In this document: piece by piece, positions 1-8,697 of the stretch
Layout of the letters: the number at the start of each line of letters is the position of its first letter
Numbering within the stretch: position 1 is the stretch's first letter
Assembly (NCBI RefSeq): GCF_000421565.1
Contig: NZ_ATXG01000003.1
Coordinates: 186,001-250,000 of the forward strand
DNA: 64,000 nt
Reading direction: 5' to 3'
Source: Agromyces subbeticus DSM 16689
GTDB taxonomy: Bacteria; Actinomycetota; Actinomycetes; Actinomycetales; Microbacteriaceae
The notes under the pieces: generated by a model
What the model was told of the DNA's origin: nothing
What the model saw: only the letters and a program-made list of their open reading frames with translations
Databases searched by the model: none
Made by a program: the position numbers and the translations under genes

Positions 1-891
1 GAGGTCGCCGGTCTTCGCCGCGATGGCGGTGGCGCCGTCGGCGAGGCCGTGCGCCTTCTCGGCGAGCGTCGCCGAACCCGCCGCCGCATCGTTCATCTTG
101 CCCGAGAGCTCGGCAGCGCCATCCGCCACCCGGGTCGCACCACTCGAGAGCGTGCCCGCCCCCGAAGCGAGCTGGTCGAGACCGCCGGCGAGGGTACCGG
201 TGCCGTCGGCGAGCCGCGACGCGCCGGCGTCGAGCGAGCTCGCACCGCTCGCGAGGTCGCCGAGGCCGACGACGAGGGTGCCGGCGCCCGCGTTCGCGGT
301 CGCGACGCCGTCGGCGAGCGTGCCGGCGCCATCGGCCGCGGCACGGATGCCGTCGCCCGCCTCGTTGATGCCGACGAGCATCGCGTCGGCGGTCTGCTGG
401 CCGACCTGCTCGGCGACGGCGTCCCGCAACTGCACCATGGCCTGTTTGCCGAGGGTCGAGGCGAGGAAGCTGTTCGAGTCGTTGTAGTCGACCTCGACGG
501 TCGCGGCCTTCGGGGCATCGGTGCCCACCGAGACGGCACTCGCCGAGAAATCGCTCGGAATCGTGACGGCGAAGTAGTAGTCGCCGTCGGTCACGCCTGC
601 CGTGGCGTCCGCGGCATCCGTCACGTGCCAGTCGAGCTGACCGCCGCTCGTGAGCTCGTCGACGAGGTCGTCGCCCGCGGTGATCGACGTGCCGTCGCGG
701 CTCGCGCCGGCGTCGTCGTTCACGAGCGCGACGGGCAGGTTCTTGAGCTCGTCGGTGGGCGCCCAGAACGCCCAGAGGTAGAGCGCGCCGTAGATGAGCG
801 GAATGAAGAGGAGCACGACGAGCGCGATCTTCGGCAGCACGCCCTTGCGGAAGCGACGGAGCTCCGTACCGGAGGAGAGGAAGGCGAACAT
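1..891 (-). CDS. YhgE/Pip family membrane protein, C-terminus off the window
   Basis: Reading down from the ATG at 891 gives 297 codons that run off the left edge. The N-terminus is MFAFLSSGTELRRFRKG followed by one hydrophobic helix (about residues 20-42, VVLLFIPLIYGALYLWAFW), then the NLPVALVNDDAGA segment typical of the YhgE/Pip N-terminal domain. After about residue 170 there are repeated Gly/Ala/Asp-rich coiled segments (GAGTLADGV, GASSLDAGAS, GAGTLSSGA). This is the long extracellular region expected between the first helix and the missing C-terminal membrane block. Its start overlaps the stop of the upstream ABC gene by one base (TGATG), so the two are translationally coupled. Family members are envelope proteins linked to phage infection or type VII-like export; the function here is not established. 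Confidence 0.85.
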   Translation of the reverse strand, partial: MFAFLSSGTELRRFRKGVLPKIALVVLLFIPLIYGALYLWAFWAPTDELKNLPVALVNDDAGASRDGTSITAGDDLVDELTSGGQLDWHVTDAADATAGVTDGDYYFAVTIPSDFSASAVSVGTDAPKAATVEVDYNDSNSFLASTLGKQAMVQLRDAVAEQVGQQTADAMLVGINEAGDGIRAAADGAGTLADGVATANAGAGTLVVGLGDLASGASSLDAGASRLADGTGTLAGGLDQLASGAGTLSSGATRVADGAAELSGKMNDAAAGSATLAEKAHGLADGATAIAAKTGDL

Positions 892-1622
892 CAGGCGTGC
901 TCCAGGATGAGGTCGATGGCGTCAGGGTCGGCTGTCGCCGTGTGCTCCGGCGCGGGAGTTGAGAGGTCGAGCGCGAGCGGCGCGATGCCGAGCTCGGCCC
1001 AGATCTCGGTGTCGGGGGCCGCAGCGGATGCCACGACGGCGGTGCCTGCACGCGAGATCGCGTCGAGGCGATTCCAGAGCAGGAGCCGGGCTGCCGGCGC
1101 CTGCAGCTGCTCGATCTGGTCGAAGAAGAGCACGCGCGGCTCGCTCATCATCGCGAGCGCGATGCGCAGCAGCACGGTCTGCACCTCGTCGAGGTCCCAG
1201 ATCAGGGTGTCCACGGCGGGCAGCGGAGCATCACCGAAGACCGGGGTGAGCACGCGGCGCAGCTCCGCCTCGTCGGTGCGGCGCACGATCGACCACCAGG
1301 GCGCGAGCCACGCTGCCCGCTCGCGGATCGCCGCGCCGACGCTCACCGACTCCTCGAGCGCGTCGATGCCCTGGAACCCCGCGATCGCGGTGAGCTGCTG
1401 CACCGGCCGGGCGCGCTGCGGCAGTTCGTAGCCGAGCACCTCGACACTGCCGCTCGAGGGCTTCATGCGCCCGGCGAGGGTGAGCAGCAGGCTCGTTCGG
1501 CCGCTGCCGGCCGGTCCGTGCAGCACGGTGAGCGTGCTGTCGGCGACGAGGTTCACGGGGCCGTAGACGGCGCCGCGCTTGGAGTGGAGGGCGAGCTCAT
1601 GGGCGCGCACGATGATCGACAC
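891..1622 (-). CDS. Degenerate ABC-type ATP-binding protein paired with YhgE/Pip
   Basis: A 243-aa single-domain ABC ATPase with GTG start at 1622, chosen because GAGAAGGA lies 7 nt upstream. Walker A is intact (GPAGSGRTS, about residues 35-43). The signature region reads LDEVQ where LSGGQ is expected. Walker B is VLFFDQIEQL, so the catalytic glutamate after the aspartate is Gln, and no clear H-loop histidine follows. It may therefore bind ATP but hydrolyse it poorly, or act as a regulatory subunit. It overlaps the following YhgE/Pip gene by one base and shares its promoter. ABC-like partners beside YhgE/Pip proteins occur in actinobacteria; the joint role is inferred. A normal exporter ATPase is less likely because of the lost motifs. 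Confidence 0.75.
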   Translation of the reverse strand: MSIIVRAHELALHSKRGAVYGPVNLVADSTLTVLHGPAGSGRTSLLLTLAGRMKPSSGSVEVLGYELPQRARPVQQLTAIAGFQGIDALEESVSVGAAIRERAAWLAPWWSIVRRTDEAELRRVLTPVFGDAPLPAVDTLIWDLDEVQTVLLRIALAMMSEPRVLFFDQIEQLQAPAARLLLWNRLDAISRAGTAVVASAAAPDTEIWAELGIAPLALDLSTPAPEHTATADPDAIDLILEHA

Positions 1623-1642
1623 GATGCATCCTTCTCGATTTG

Positions 1643-1660
1643 TACTGACTAGTCAGTATA
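1643..1660 (-). promoter_or_regulatory. Perfect 16-bp palindromic operator overlapping a -10 box
   Basis: Positions 1643-1658 read TACTGACTAGTCAGTA, a perfect palindrome. On the minus strand a -10-like TATACT (1660-1655) overlaps it, about 33 nt before the GTG start of the ABC gene. The symmetry and the position on the -10 element fit a TetR-type repressor site controlling the ABC/YhgE operon. No TetR gene for it is seen next to the site; it could lie left of the window. Confidence 0.7.
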
Positions 1661-1685
1661 GAACGCGACGAGCAGACGCGGCAAC

Positions 1686-4600
1686 TCAGCTGCCGATGCG
1701 CACGAACTGCACAGCACTGACGCGGTGGAACGCGGTGTTGCGAACCTCGAGGCGCACGACACCGGTGGCGCCGGCGTCGTAGCGGAAGCTGCCGAGCGGG
1801 CGCCAGGCTGCGGCTCCCTCGGTCTGGTTCACGATGACCTCGGTGCGGCCGCCCTGATGCTCGACGACGTAGGCGGCCGAGGTGGTCGTGGTCGGGTTCG
1901 TCGGGTACCAGACCGCGACCCGGTACTCGCCCGCCTCGGGCAGGGGCACCTGCCACGTGACGGTGCTGCCCACCGAATCGACATCGCTGTAGCGCGTGCG
2001 CGTTCCGTTCCACCCGGCGAGGCCGCTCGGGTACCACGACCCGGTCTCCAGGTAGCCGGGCCACGGCGACTGGGTGTGGGCGATCAAGCCCTCGTCGGCG
2101 ACGCGGATCAGCACGCCGCGTCGGAGCGTCTGATCGAGCCGGGCTTCGAAGCGAGCCGTCGATCCGGGCGCGACCGCCGAACCGGCCGTCACCGTCCACG
2201 TGTGCGTGAGGTCCGACCTCGGTGGCACCTCGATCACGGCGTCGCGCTGGGCGATGGTCCAGCCCGAGACGCCGTAGAGGGCCAGCGTGCCGCGCAGCGG
2301 GGTGACGCCCGTGTTGATGACGAGCGCGGTCAGTCGAACGGTCGCCCCTGGCCCGCTGATGATCGCGGTATCGGTGGTGAGCGACACCAGTCGGCGGCGG
2401 TCGATCACCTCGATCGCGGCCGGCCGCAGAGCCACCGGGTCGCCTCCCGGGGCCGACACCGAGCCTTCCACCTGCACCTCGCCGAGCACGGCGGTGGGTG
2501 CGATGATCGCCGCCGCCTCCACCCGGGTGGAGCCCTGCGCGGGCACCGAGACCGTGGGCGCTGCACCGTCGAGCTGCCAGCCGGTCGGGAGGGTCAGGGC
2601 GACATCGCCCGCGAACGGCTCGGCCGTGGCGTTGCGCACCTCGATGACGAGCGGCACCCGGTCGCCGGCCGTGCCCGTGGCCTGGGCGACGACGTCGCCG
2701 ACCACGCCGGTGTCGGCGCCAGTGATGCGTGTCGGCAGCCGCAGCGTGACCTCCTCGGTCGTCACCGCGCTGGCGCTCACCGAGTAGCTGAACGACTCGG
2801 CCGTCGAGTCGACCCCGATCGTCCACTCGTAGGGATACCCCTTGGCCGCCGCCTGCTGAACCGGGCCATCACCGATGCGGTAGCTCAGGCTCGCCGGCTC
2901 CTCGGTGTCGATCTGCACGTAGGCGTCGTAACCGGTGCCGCCGGGACGCACCAGAAGCACGCCTCGGGCCAGGCCGTAGTCGGTGGTCGGATCGGTGTCG
3001 ATCTCGTGAAAGCTGTCGGGCCCCCGATCGACGATGTCGTCGAAGGGCAACGCGGGCCGCTCCACTGCGACCCCGCGCACGACGATGCCGACCAGCCCGT
3101 GCGCGGGCACGCTGGCCGTGAGCCGGCCACCCTGTGCGACCTGCGGTGAACGACTGCCGTCGGCGGCCACCACCTCGACGGCCGGCGAGTCGCCGCTCGC
3201 GAGTCCGGTCAGGTCGCCCCGGAGATCGACGACCACCTGCTGCGCCTCGGCCGCGGAGTTCGTGAGGCTGATGTACAGGGCGTCGTTGCCCACACCGGTC
3301 AGCCAGTTCACGAGCGGGTTGTCGACCGAGATGAGGCCGGCCGGGAAGTAGGGCCACACGCCTTCTTCGCCGAAGAAGGTGCCGGGGGCGTGGCCGTAGG
3401 CGAAGTACTTGAAGTAGGCGAAGTCGGCCTCGAACACGTGCGGAAAGTCGATGCGACCCGAGCTGCGGTAGAAGCTCTCGTTGATCAGGTAGTCCATCGC
3501 GAGCCCGAGCTGCGCGGAGGCGTGGTGGAAGTAGTACCCCGTGATTCCGACCGGTCCGCTGGTCGCGAAGTCGGGCTTCATCTGGGCCACCTGGAACTGA
3601 CGGCCGTAGTAGCCGGGATAGGTCGTGAACCGGCCGATGACCATGTTGTGTGCGACATCCGCCAGCAAGGGGTCGCCGGCGTGATGCGCCAATCGCAGCA
3701 ATGCTCCGGCCCAGCAGGGATTGAAGACGTACCCGCCGCCCGGGTCGGTCAGCGAACTGACGCCGAGCTTGAACGACGACAGCGCCTCGAGGGTGAGGCC
3801 GGTGGGCGACACGTACCAGGCGGGCACCGTCTCGGGCGTTACCTCGGTGGTCGGGTACTGCGGCAGGGAGCTGCGCGACTCCCAGTCGTACTGCTGCTTG
3901 ATGACGTGCCCCTCGGGCACCGTGACGGTCGTGTCGGGCACCGGCCGAACGGCGGTCTGGGTGATGAACCGCTGGGCCTCGCGATAGGCCCCGTCGAGGA
4001 ACACCGGGTCACCGGTCAGTTCGAACAGCACCAGCAGGTCGACCCAGTACTTCGAGAAGCTGTACGCGAAGCCGCCCGGCGGCTGCCCGTTGCCGCGGTA
4101 GGGCGTGAGGATCTCCTCCTGCACGTAGCGCTTGGCGATCAGGGTCGCCTCGGTCAGGTAGGCCGGGTCTCCGGTGATCTGGTACGTGGCCAAGGCGACC
4201 GCGAACGGTGCGCGACTCTGGCCGACGACGCCGGCCTTGGTGGCCTGCACCGCCAGGCGCTGGATGCCCGCGTTGCGGCCGTGGGTCAGTTGCGAGAGCG
4301 CCGTCAGGTTCACGGCGTCCGTCGGTATCCGTCCGATCCGGTACTGGGTCTTGTCGTTGTAGACCGAGCCGCCGATCACCGGCGAGTGCCCGATGCCCTT
4401 GCGCGACAACTGGTACTCGATCGCCGGCCGCGCACGCCGCTCGTAGAGCGTGCCATCGGCGGTGCCGGTCAGGTAGTGCGCCGAGAGCAGCACGCCGCTC
4501 GCCGCGGTGCGCACGGCGTCTTCGTTCTCGACATCGACGAAGCCCTTCGCCCGGTTCCACCATCCCGAGTAGGAGGGGATGAAGTCCACGGAGTCATCGC

Positions 4601-5693
4601 CGTCGGGTTCGATGGCGATGAGCTCAGTCATGGCGTGCACGGCATCGGTCAGCGACCGGTCGTAGACGTTGCGCCGGTATGGCTTCAGCCCGTACTCGCC
4701 TCGGCACAAGGCGGAGTACGTGTCGTACAGGGTGCCGGCGCGGGCGGCGAGGCCGAAGGCGAAGCCTCGGCGTTCACCGGCCGCCATGGCCGTGCGCAGG
4801 CCCGGTTGCGGCGCGTAGACGCTCGGCACGATGTCGAGGCTGTCGTTGCGCAGGCTCATCCCGTATGGCTGGCGGTCCGACATCAATTGGCGTTCGTGCA
4901 CGAACTCGGCCACTTCGGCGGGCAGGTAGACGCCGGAGGTGATCGCCACGTCGCCGACGGCGTACTGCGTGAGCGCCATGGGTGCGAACAGCTCCCACGC
5001 ACCGAGCGGGGCCGAGCCGTCGAGCACGGTGAGGGCGTGCTGGTACGACCCGCAGAGCACCTCGTCGAGGTCGTCGAGCTGCTTGGTGTCCTGACTCTGG
5101 TACCCGACCAGGTAGTCGCCGGCGCGCTTGGCCTTCAGCACGTAGTGCGCCTCTGGCTGATCGCCATCGAGCCGCCACCGAACCACGAGTTCGACGTCAT
5201 CGGTGCTGGTGCGCAGCTCGATCACCTGGCTGCTGAGGCGTCGATGCGAGGTGAATCCCAGCCAGCTCGGCTGCAACGGCCCGTAGAGCTCGGGTGCGCT
5301 GCCCGAGGGCAGCGTGCCGGCGAGCACGACCCACTGCTCGTCGAACCGGTGCGCAGGGTCGGTCAGCAGCACCCACGAACCGTCGACCTTGACCTCGAGA
5401 TCGCGCACGATCGTCTCGCCGCCGTCCCAGCGTGCTCGTGAGAAGGTCATCCGATGGTTGCGGCCGACCAGCCGCGCGACGTGGTTGAGTGACAGGTTCG
5501 GCTTGTCCAGTCGGCGCAGTGCGTCGGCATACGCACCGCTCACGCGGCTGAACCCGGGATCCGCCGCGGCGGACTCCGGTGGGCCGCCGAGAACGGCCGG
5601 CAGAACGCCGGCGGCCAGCAGCAGCTGCAGCGCCGACCGCCGGGTCCACCCCTTGGAAGCGTCGTTGGTCTCTGGGCTCTCCGTTGAATCCAT
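1686..5693 (-). CDS. Secreted DUF5695-type protein with C-terminal golvesin-like module
   Basis: A 1335-aa protein. I chose the ATG at 5693 over an in-frame TTG at 5729 because TTGACA and AGTATA promoter elements occupy the space between, giving a leaderless start. The N-terminus has a Tat-type signal (TRRSALQLLLAAGVLPAVLG, about residues 17-36). The following 800 residues are Trp/Tyr-rich with an alpha-helical toroid look and match my recollection of DUF5695. Beta-rich NEW3-like segments come next (about 900-1200). The last ~120 residues resemble the golvesin C-terminal/Xly CBD-like modules in the GH16 protein at 10986-13634, ending VSAVQFVRIGS. It is probably an exported polysaccharide-active enzyme, but I cannot point to catalytic residues. 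A divergent esterase gene shares its promoter region. Confidence 0.7.
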   Translation of the reverse strand: MDSTESPETNDASKGWTRRSALQLLLAAGVLPAVLGGPPESAAADPGFSRVSGAYADALRRLDKPNLSLNHVARLVGRNHRMTFSRARWDGGETIVRDLEVKVDGSWVLLTDPAHRFDEQWVVLAGTLPSGSAPELYGPLQPSWLGFTSHRRLSSQVIELRTSTDDVELVVRWRLDGDQPEAHYVLKAKRAGDYLVGYQSQDTKQLDDLDEVLCGSYQHALTVLDGSAPLGAWELFAPMALTQYAVGDVAITSGVYLPAEVAEFVHERQLMSDRQPYGMSLRNDSLDIVPSVYAPQPGLRTAMAAGERRGFAFGLAARAGTLYDTYSALCRGEYGLKPYRRNVYDRSLTDAVHAMTELIAIEPDGDDSVDFIPSYSGWWNRAKGFVDVENEDAVRTAASGVLLSAHYLTGTADGTLYERRARPAIEYQLSRKGIGHSPVIGGSVYNDKTQYRIGRIPTDAVNLTALSQLTHGRNAGIQRLAVQATKAGVVGQSRAPFAVALATYQITGDPAYLTEATLIAKRYVQEEILTPYRGNGQPPGGFAYSFSKYWVDLLVLFELTGDPVFLDGAYREAQRFITQTAVRPVPDTTVTVPEGHVIKQQYDWESRSSLPQYPTTEVTPETVPAWYVSPTGLTLEALSSFKLGVSSLTDPGGGYVFNPCWAGALLRLAHHAGDPLLADVAHNMVIGRFTTYPGYYGRQFQVAQMKPDFATSGPVGITGYYFHHASAQLGLAMDYLINESFYRSSGRIDFPHVFEADFAYFKYFAYGHAPGTFFGEEGVWPYFPAGLISVDNPLVNWLTGVGNDALYISLTNSAAEAQQVVVDLRGDLTGLASGDSPAVEVVAADGSRSPQVAQGGRLTASVPAHGLVGIVVRGVAVERPALPFDDIVDRGPDSFHEIDTDPTTDYGLARGVLLVRPGGTGYDAYVQIDTEEPASLSYRIGDGPVQQAAAKGYPYEWTIGVDSTAESFSYSVSASAVTTEEVTLRLPTRITGADTGVVGDVVAQATGTAGDRVPLVIEVRNATAEPFAGDVALTLPTGWQLDGAAPTVSVPAQGSTRVEAAAIIAPTAVLGEVQVEGSVSAPGGDPVALRPAAIEVIDRRRLVSLTTDTAIISGPGATVRLTALVINTGVTPLRGTLALYGVSGWTIAQRDAVIEVPPRSDLTHTWTVTAGSAVAPGSTARFEARLDQTLRRGVLIRVADEGLIAHTQSPWPGYLETGSWYPSGLAGWNGTRTRYSDVDSVGSTVTWQVPLPEAGEYRVAVWYPTNPTTTTSAAYVVEHQGGRTEVIVNQTEGAAAWRPLGSFRYDAGATGVVRLEVRNTAFHRVSAVQFVRIGS

Positions 5694-5729
5694 GATGCAT
5701 ATACTGCATTGGACATGCGTAAGTGTCAA
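5694..5729 (-). promoter_or_regulatory. Consensus-like promoter of the DUF5695 gene, leaderless
   Basis: On the minus strand TTGACA (5729-5724) and AGTATA (5705-5700) are separated by 18 nt. The -10 ends 6 nt before the ATG at 5693, so transcription would start at or next to the initiation codon. No Shine-Dalgarno sequence is present, which agrees. The stretch also contains repeated ATGCA/TGCAT half-sites (5696-5708, 5712-5718) that could bind a regulator. Confidence 0.55.
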
Positions 5730-5790
5730 TGGCTATGCAAGCAGTGCCCCCGGTAGCGTCGACCATGCACTCGTCCGAGAGGAACACCCG

Positions 5791-6756
5791 GTGACCCAGA
5801 ACCCACCCGAGGAGCTCACCGAGTACTCCCTGACCGCGCTGCTGACGCCACCCGCCGAACCTGCGGAGCCCGACGACTTCGCCGAGTTCTGGCGCGGCAC
5901 GTACGAGGAATTCGGCAGCACGCCGGTTCCCTGGACGCTCGCACGGCGGCTCGACACCACCGATACGCATGACGTGACGGAGATCCGCTTCGAGTCCTCA
6001 GCCGACGAGCAGGCCGTCGCGTTCCTGATTGTGCCGCGCGACGAGACCTCGATTCGCCGCGGCCTCGTGGTCGGACACGGCTACGGCGGACGCACCGCGC
6101 CCGATCTCGACCGGGTGCCCGCCGACACGGCCGCGATCTTCCCGGCCGCACCGGGCACCGAGCCGAATACCGGCAGCCGATTCCCCGCCCTGCCCTCCGA
6201 GCACGTGATCGCCGGCATCGCGCACCGCGACACGTACTCGCATCGCTTCTCGGCCGCCGACATCTGGCGCGCAGCGACCGTGCTGCTCGACGTGGCCCAC
6301 GCCGTCGCCGGGGCGCTCGACTTCAGCGGCAGCAGCTTCGGCGGCGGCATCGGTGCGATGGCCCTGCCCTGGGACGCACGCTTTCGCCGGGCTTCACTCG
6401 ATGTGCCGAGCTTCGGGCACCATGCGATCCGACTCACCCGCCGGGGCACCGGCAGCGGCGAGGCCGTGCGCGAGCACGTGCGCCGGCACCCCGAGGTGCG
6501 GCCCGTGCTCGACTTCTTCGACGCCGCCACGGCTGCGCGACACATCCGCGTCCCGGTGCACGTCGCAGCGGCGCTGCTCGATCCGGCCGTCGACCCTCGC
6601 GGGCAGTTCGCGGTCTATCACGCATTGACCGGCCCGAAACGACTCAGCGTGCGTGCGAACGGCCACCTCGACGGGGCCATCGCAGAAGTCTCCGAGCGGA
6701 TGGCGCAGCGCGACGCCGCCGACTTCTTCGCCCTTCCCGACGCCCGCCTCGCCTGA
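5791..6756 (+). CDS. Alpha/beta hydrolase, acetylxylan esterase-like (CE7 type)
   Basis: A 321-aa cytoplasmic alpha/beta hydrolase with no signal peptide. The GTG start at 5791 is preceded by GAGAGGA (5777-5783); upstream in-frame codons lie inside the neighbouring gene. The nucleophile elbow is GSSFGGG (FSGSSFGGGIG). The early oxyanion segment is VVGHGYGGR. The C-terminal LLDPAVDPRGQF and NGHLDG carry the expected acid and histidine. The overall pattern matches the AXE1/cephalosporin-C deacetylase family, which removes acetyl groups from oligosaccharides. It is divergent from the secreted DUF5695 gene, so a role in deacetylating imported glycan fragments is plausible but inferred. A general acyl hydrolase remains possible. 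Confidence 0.75.
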   Translation: MTQNPPEELTEYSLTALLTPPAEPAEPDDFAEFWRGTYEEFGSTPVPWTLARRLDTTDTHDVTEIRFESSADEQAVAFLIVPRDETSIRRGLVVGHGYGGRTAPDLDRVPADTAAIFPAAPGTEPNTGSRFPALPSEHVIAGIAHRDTYSHRFSAADIWRAATVLLDVAHAVAGALDFSGSSFGGGIGAMALPWDARFRRASLDVPSFGHHAIRLTRRGTGSGEAVREHVRRHPEVRPVLDFFDAATAARHIRVPVHVAAALLDPAVDPRGQFAVYHALTGPKRLSVRANGHLDGAIAEVSERMAQRDAADFFALPDARLA

Positions 6757-6774
6757 CCGCCCGAGCGCGCCCCA

Positions 6775-7668
6775 TCACCGGGCAGAGCGCGCGGGCGGTG
6801 CGCCCCTCCACGGCAGCGCCGGGGCGCCGCCGACCTCGACCTCGACGCCGAGCAGCGCGCCATCCGCGGCGGTCGGATGCTGCAGCCCCACGCTCGCCGT
6901 CGTGATCACGAGCAGGCGGCCGACGAGCGCGACGGCGGTCGGCCGCGTCGACGGGAGCTCGATCGTCTCGAGCAGCACGCCGTGCGGCGAGTAGCGGCGA
7001 ACCTCGGAGGCATCCCAAACCGCGACCCAGAGCATGCCCTCGAGGTCGATCGCCAGGCCGTCGGGGTTGCCGCCCTCGACCCGGCACACCGTGCGCCGGT
7101 TGCCGAGGGAGCCGTCGGGCGCGACGTCGAACGCCTCGATGCTGCGGTGCGGAAGCGTGTCGATGTAGTAGAGCGTCGCTCCGGTGCGATCGAAGGCGAG
7201 CCCGTTGGAGACCGTCACCCCGTCGAGCCGCTCAGTCGCCGCGCCGTCGGCGTCGATGCTCCACAGTGAGCAGTGCGGCTCACGTGGCATCGATTGGCTG
7301 CCCACCCAGAACCGCCCGAGCGGGTCGCACCCGCCGTCGTTCATGTAGTCGTCGGCCGCGGTGATGTCGTCGGCGATCGATGAGACCGCCCCGTCGTCGC
7401 CCACGTGCACGACGCCACGGTCGACCGCGACGGCCCACCCCGCACCCGGCTCGGCGAGCGGCGCCGGGGCGCCGATCCGGGCCCCGACGGCGACGGCGAC
7501 GCTGGGCACGACCATGCCTCCCTCGAGTCGCCCGCGATGGAACGAACCCGTCGCCATGTCGATCCAGGCGAGACCGCCGTCGCGGCCGTCCCAGCGGGGC
7601 GACTCGGCTTGCACGTATCGCTCGGCGGAGATGATCTCAACGGTTCGCGAGGCGGTGGAGTTCGACAT
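6775..7668 (-). CDS. SMP-30/gluconolactonase-family sugar lactonase
   Basis: A 297-aa six-bladed beta-propeller. The ATG at 7668 is preferred over one three codons upstream because GAAGG then lies 9 nt away. The metal ligands of the family can be placed: Glu in QAESPRWD, Asn in MNDGGCDPLGRFWVG and Asp in GNPDGLAIDLEG. Family members hydrolyse sugar-1,5- or 1,4-lactones to aldonic acids using one divalent metal. The gene is divergent from an aldolase-SDR pair, which supports a sugar-oxidation pathway in which this enzyme opens the lactone made by the dehydrogenase. The exact sugar is not visible from sequence. Confidence 0.85.
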   Translation of the reverse strand: MSNSTASRTVEIISAERYVQAESPRWDGRDGGLAWIDMATGSFHRGRLEGGMVVPSVAVAVGARIGAPAPLAEPGAGWAVAVDRGVVHVGDDGAVSSIADDITAADDYMNDGGCDPLGRFWVGSQSMPREPHCSLWSIDADGAATERLDGVTVSNGLAFDRTGATLYYIDTLPHRSIEAFDVAPDGSLGNRRTVCRVEGGNPDGLAIDLEGMLWVAVWDASEVRRYSPHGVLLETIELPSTRPTAVALVGRLLVITTASVGLQHPTAADGALLGVEVEVGGAPALPWRGAPPARSAR

Positions 7669-7779
7669 CCGTGTCATCCTTCAGTGGTGGCGGTACCCGA
7701 TATGTGGCAGGCTATCTCACAATATGAATGTCAGTTGCGAGACTGGCGAAGCAACGACGCTGAAGTGAGGAACTGGCCG

Positions 7780-8697
7780 ATGGCCCCGAAGCTCCATGGC
7801 TTGATGCCGATTCTTGCCACCCCGTTCGATGAATCCGGCGCGCTCGACCGCGCCAGCTTGCGACGACTGGTCGAGTTCCAACTCGCCTCGGGCGTCGACG
7901 GCGTCGCCGTGTTCGGCATGGCGAGTGAGGGCTTCGCGCTCACCGCCGCCGAGCGCCGCACCATCCTGTCCGATGTCGTCGAGCTCGTCGACGGGCGCGT
8001 GCCCGTCATCGCCGGCGTCAACGGCACCTCGACGGCGACCTCGATCGAGCAATCGCTCATCGCGCAAGACGGCGGTGCCGACGCGCTCATGGTGCTGCCG
8101 CCGTTCATGGTGAAGCCGCCCGCCGCGAGCCTCGTCGACTTCTACGGCGACGTCGCCGCGGCGACCTCCCTCTCGGTGATGGTGCAGGACGCGCCGGGCG
8201 TGACCGGTGTCGCGATGCCTGCGACGCTCATCGCCGAACTCGCTCGCCTCGACGGCGTCGACTCGGTGAAGATCGAGGCACCGCCCACCGCTCCGAAGGT
8301 CGGCGCGGTGGTCGACGCGATCGGCAACGTCGATTTCGCCGTGCTCGGCGGGCAGAACGCGCAGTTCTGCCTCGAGGAGTACGCCCGCGGCGCGGTCGGC
8401 ACGATGCCGGCGTGCGAATTCGCCGACCTGCTGGCACCCATTCTCGAGCAGTTCGTCGCCGGGCGCGTCGACGAGGCGCGCGCCGGGTTCCGCCGTATGC
8501 TCCCCCTCGTGCTGGTGGGTCTGCAGGGCGGCATCGCGTGGGCGGTGCATAAAGAGGTGCTCGTGGCGCGCGGCATCATCGAGCACGCCACCGTGCGCTA
8601 CCCGGCAGCCCGCCTCGACGCCGGCAGTCGCGCCGCCGTCGACCTCGTGATCGACGAGCTCGAGCTGCCGCCGCTGCCGACCGTGGTGCGGGTGTGA
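7780..8697 (+). CDS. Dihydrodipicolinate synthase/KDG aldolase family protein
   Basis: A 305-aa class I aldolase of the DHDPS/N-acetylneuraminate lyase superfamily. The ATG at 7780 has GTGAGG 9 nt upstream. The Schiff-base lysine is the Lys of VDSVKIEAPP. Two differences argue against lysine biosynthesis: the usual GTTGE loop reads GMASEG, and the Tyr-x-x-P-x-R motif reads QDAPGVTG, so the catalytic-triad tyrosine of true DapA is absent. A 2-keto-3-deoxy-sugar-acid aldolase or dehydratase is more likely. It overlaps the next SDR gene by 4 nt (GTGA) and is divergent from the SMP-30 lactonase, so the three are probably one pathway. Confidence 0.8.
   Translation: MAPKLHGLMPILATPFDESGALDRASLRRLVEFQLASGVDGVAVFGMASEGFALTAAERRTILSDVVELVDGRVPVIAGVNGTSTATSIEQSLIAQDGGADALMVLPPFMVKPPAASLVDFYGDVAAATSLSVMVQDAPGVTGVAMPATLIAELARLDGVDSVKIEAPPTAPKVGAVVDAIGNVDFAVLGGQNAQFCLEEYARGAVGTMPACEFADLLAPILEQFVAGRVDEARAGFRRMLPLVLVGLQGGIAWAVHKEVLVARGIIEHATVRYPAARLDAGSRAAVDLVIDELELPPLPTVVRV

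Noticed and set aside
7678-7779. Shared IclR operator in the lactonase/aldolase spacer
   Set aside because: ATATGTG and CACAATAT form only a slipped, imperfect repeat and do not match the 17026-17044 site.
7780-8697. dapA (lysine biosynthesis)
   Set aside because: The catalytic tyrosine motif and the GTTGE loop are missing, and the neighbours are sugar-acid enzymes.
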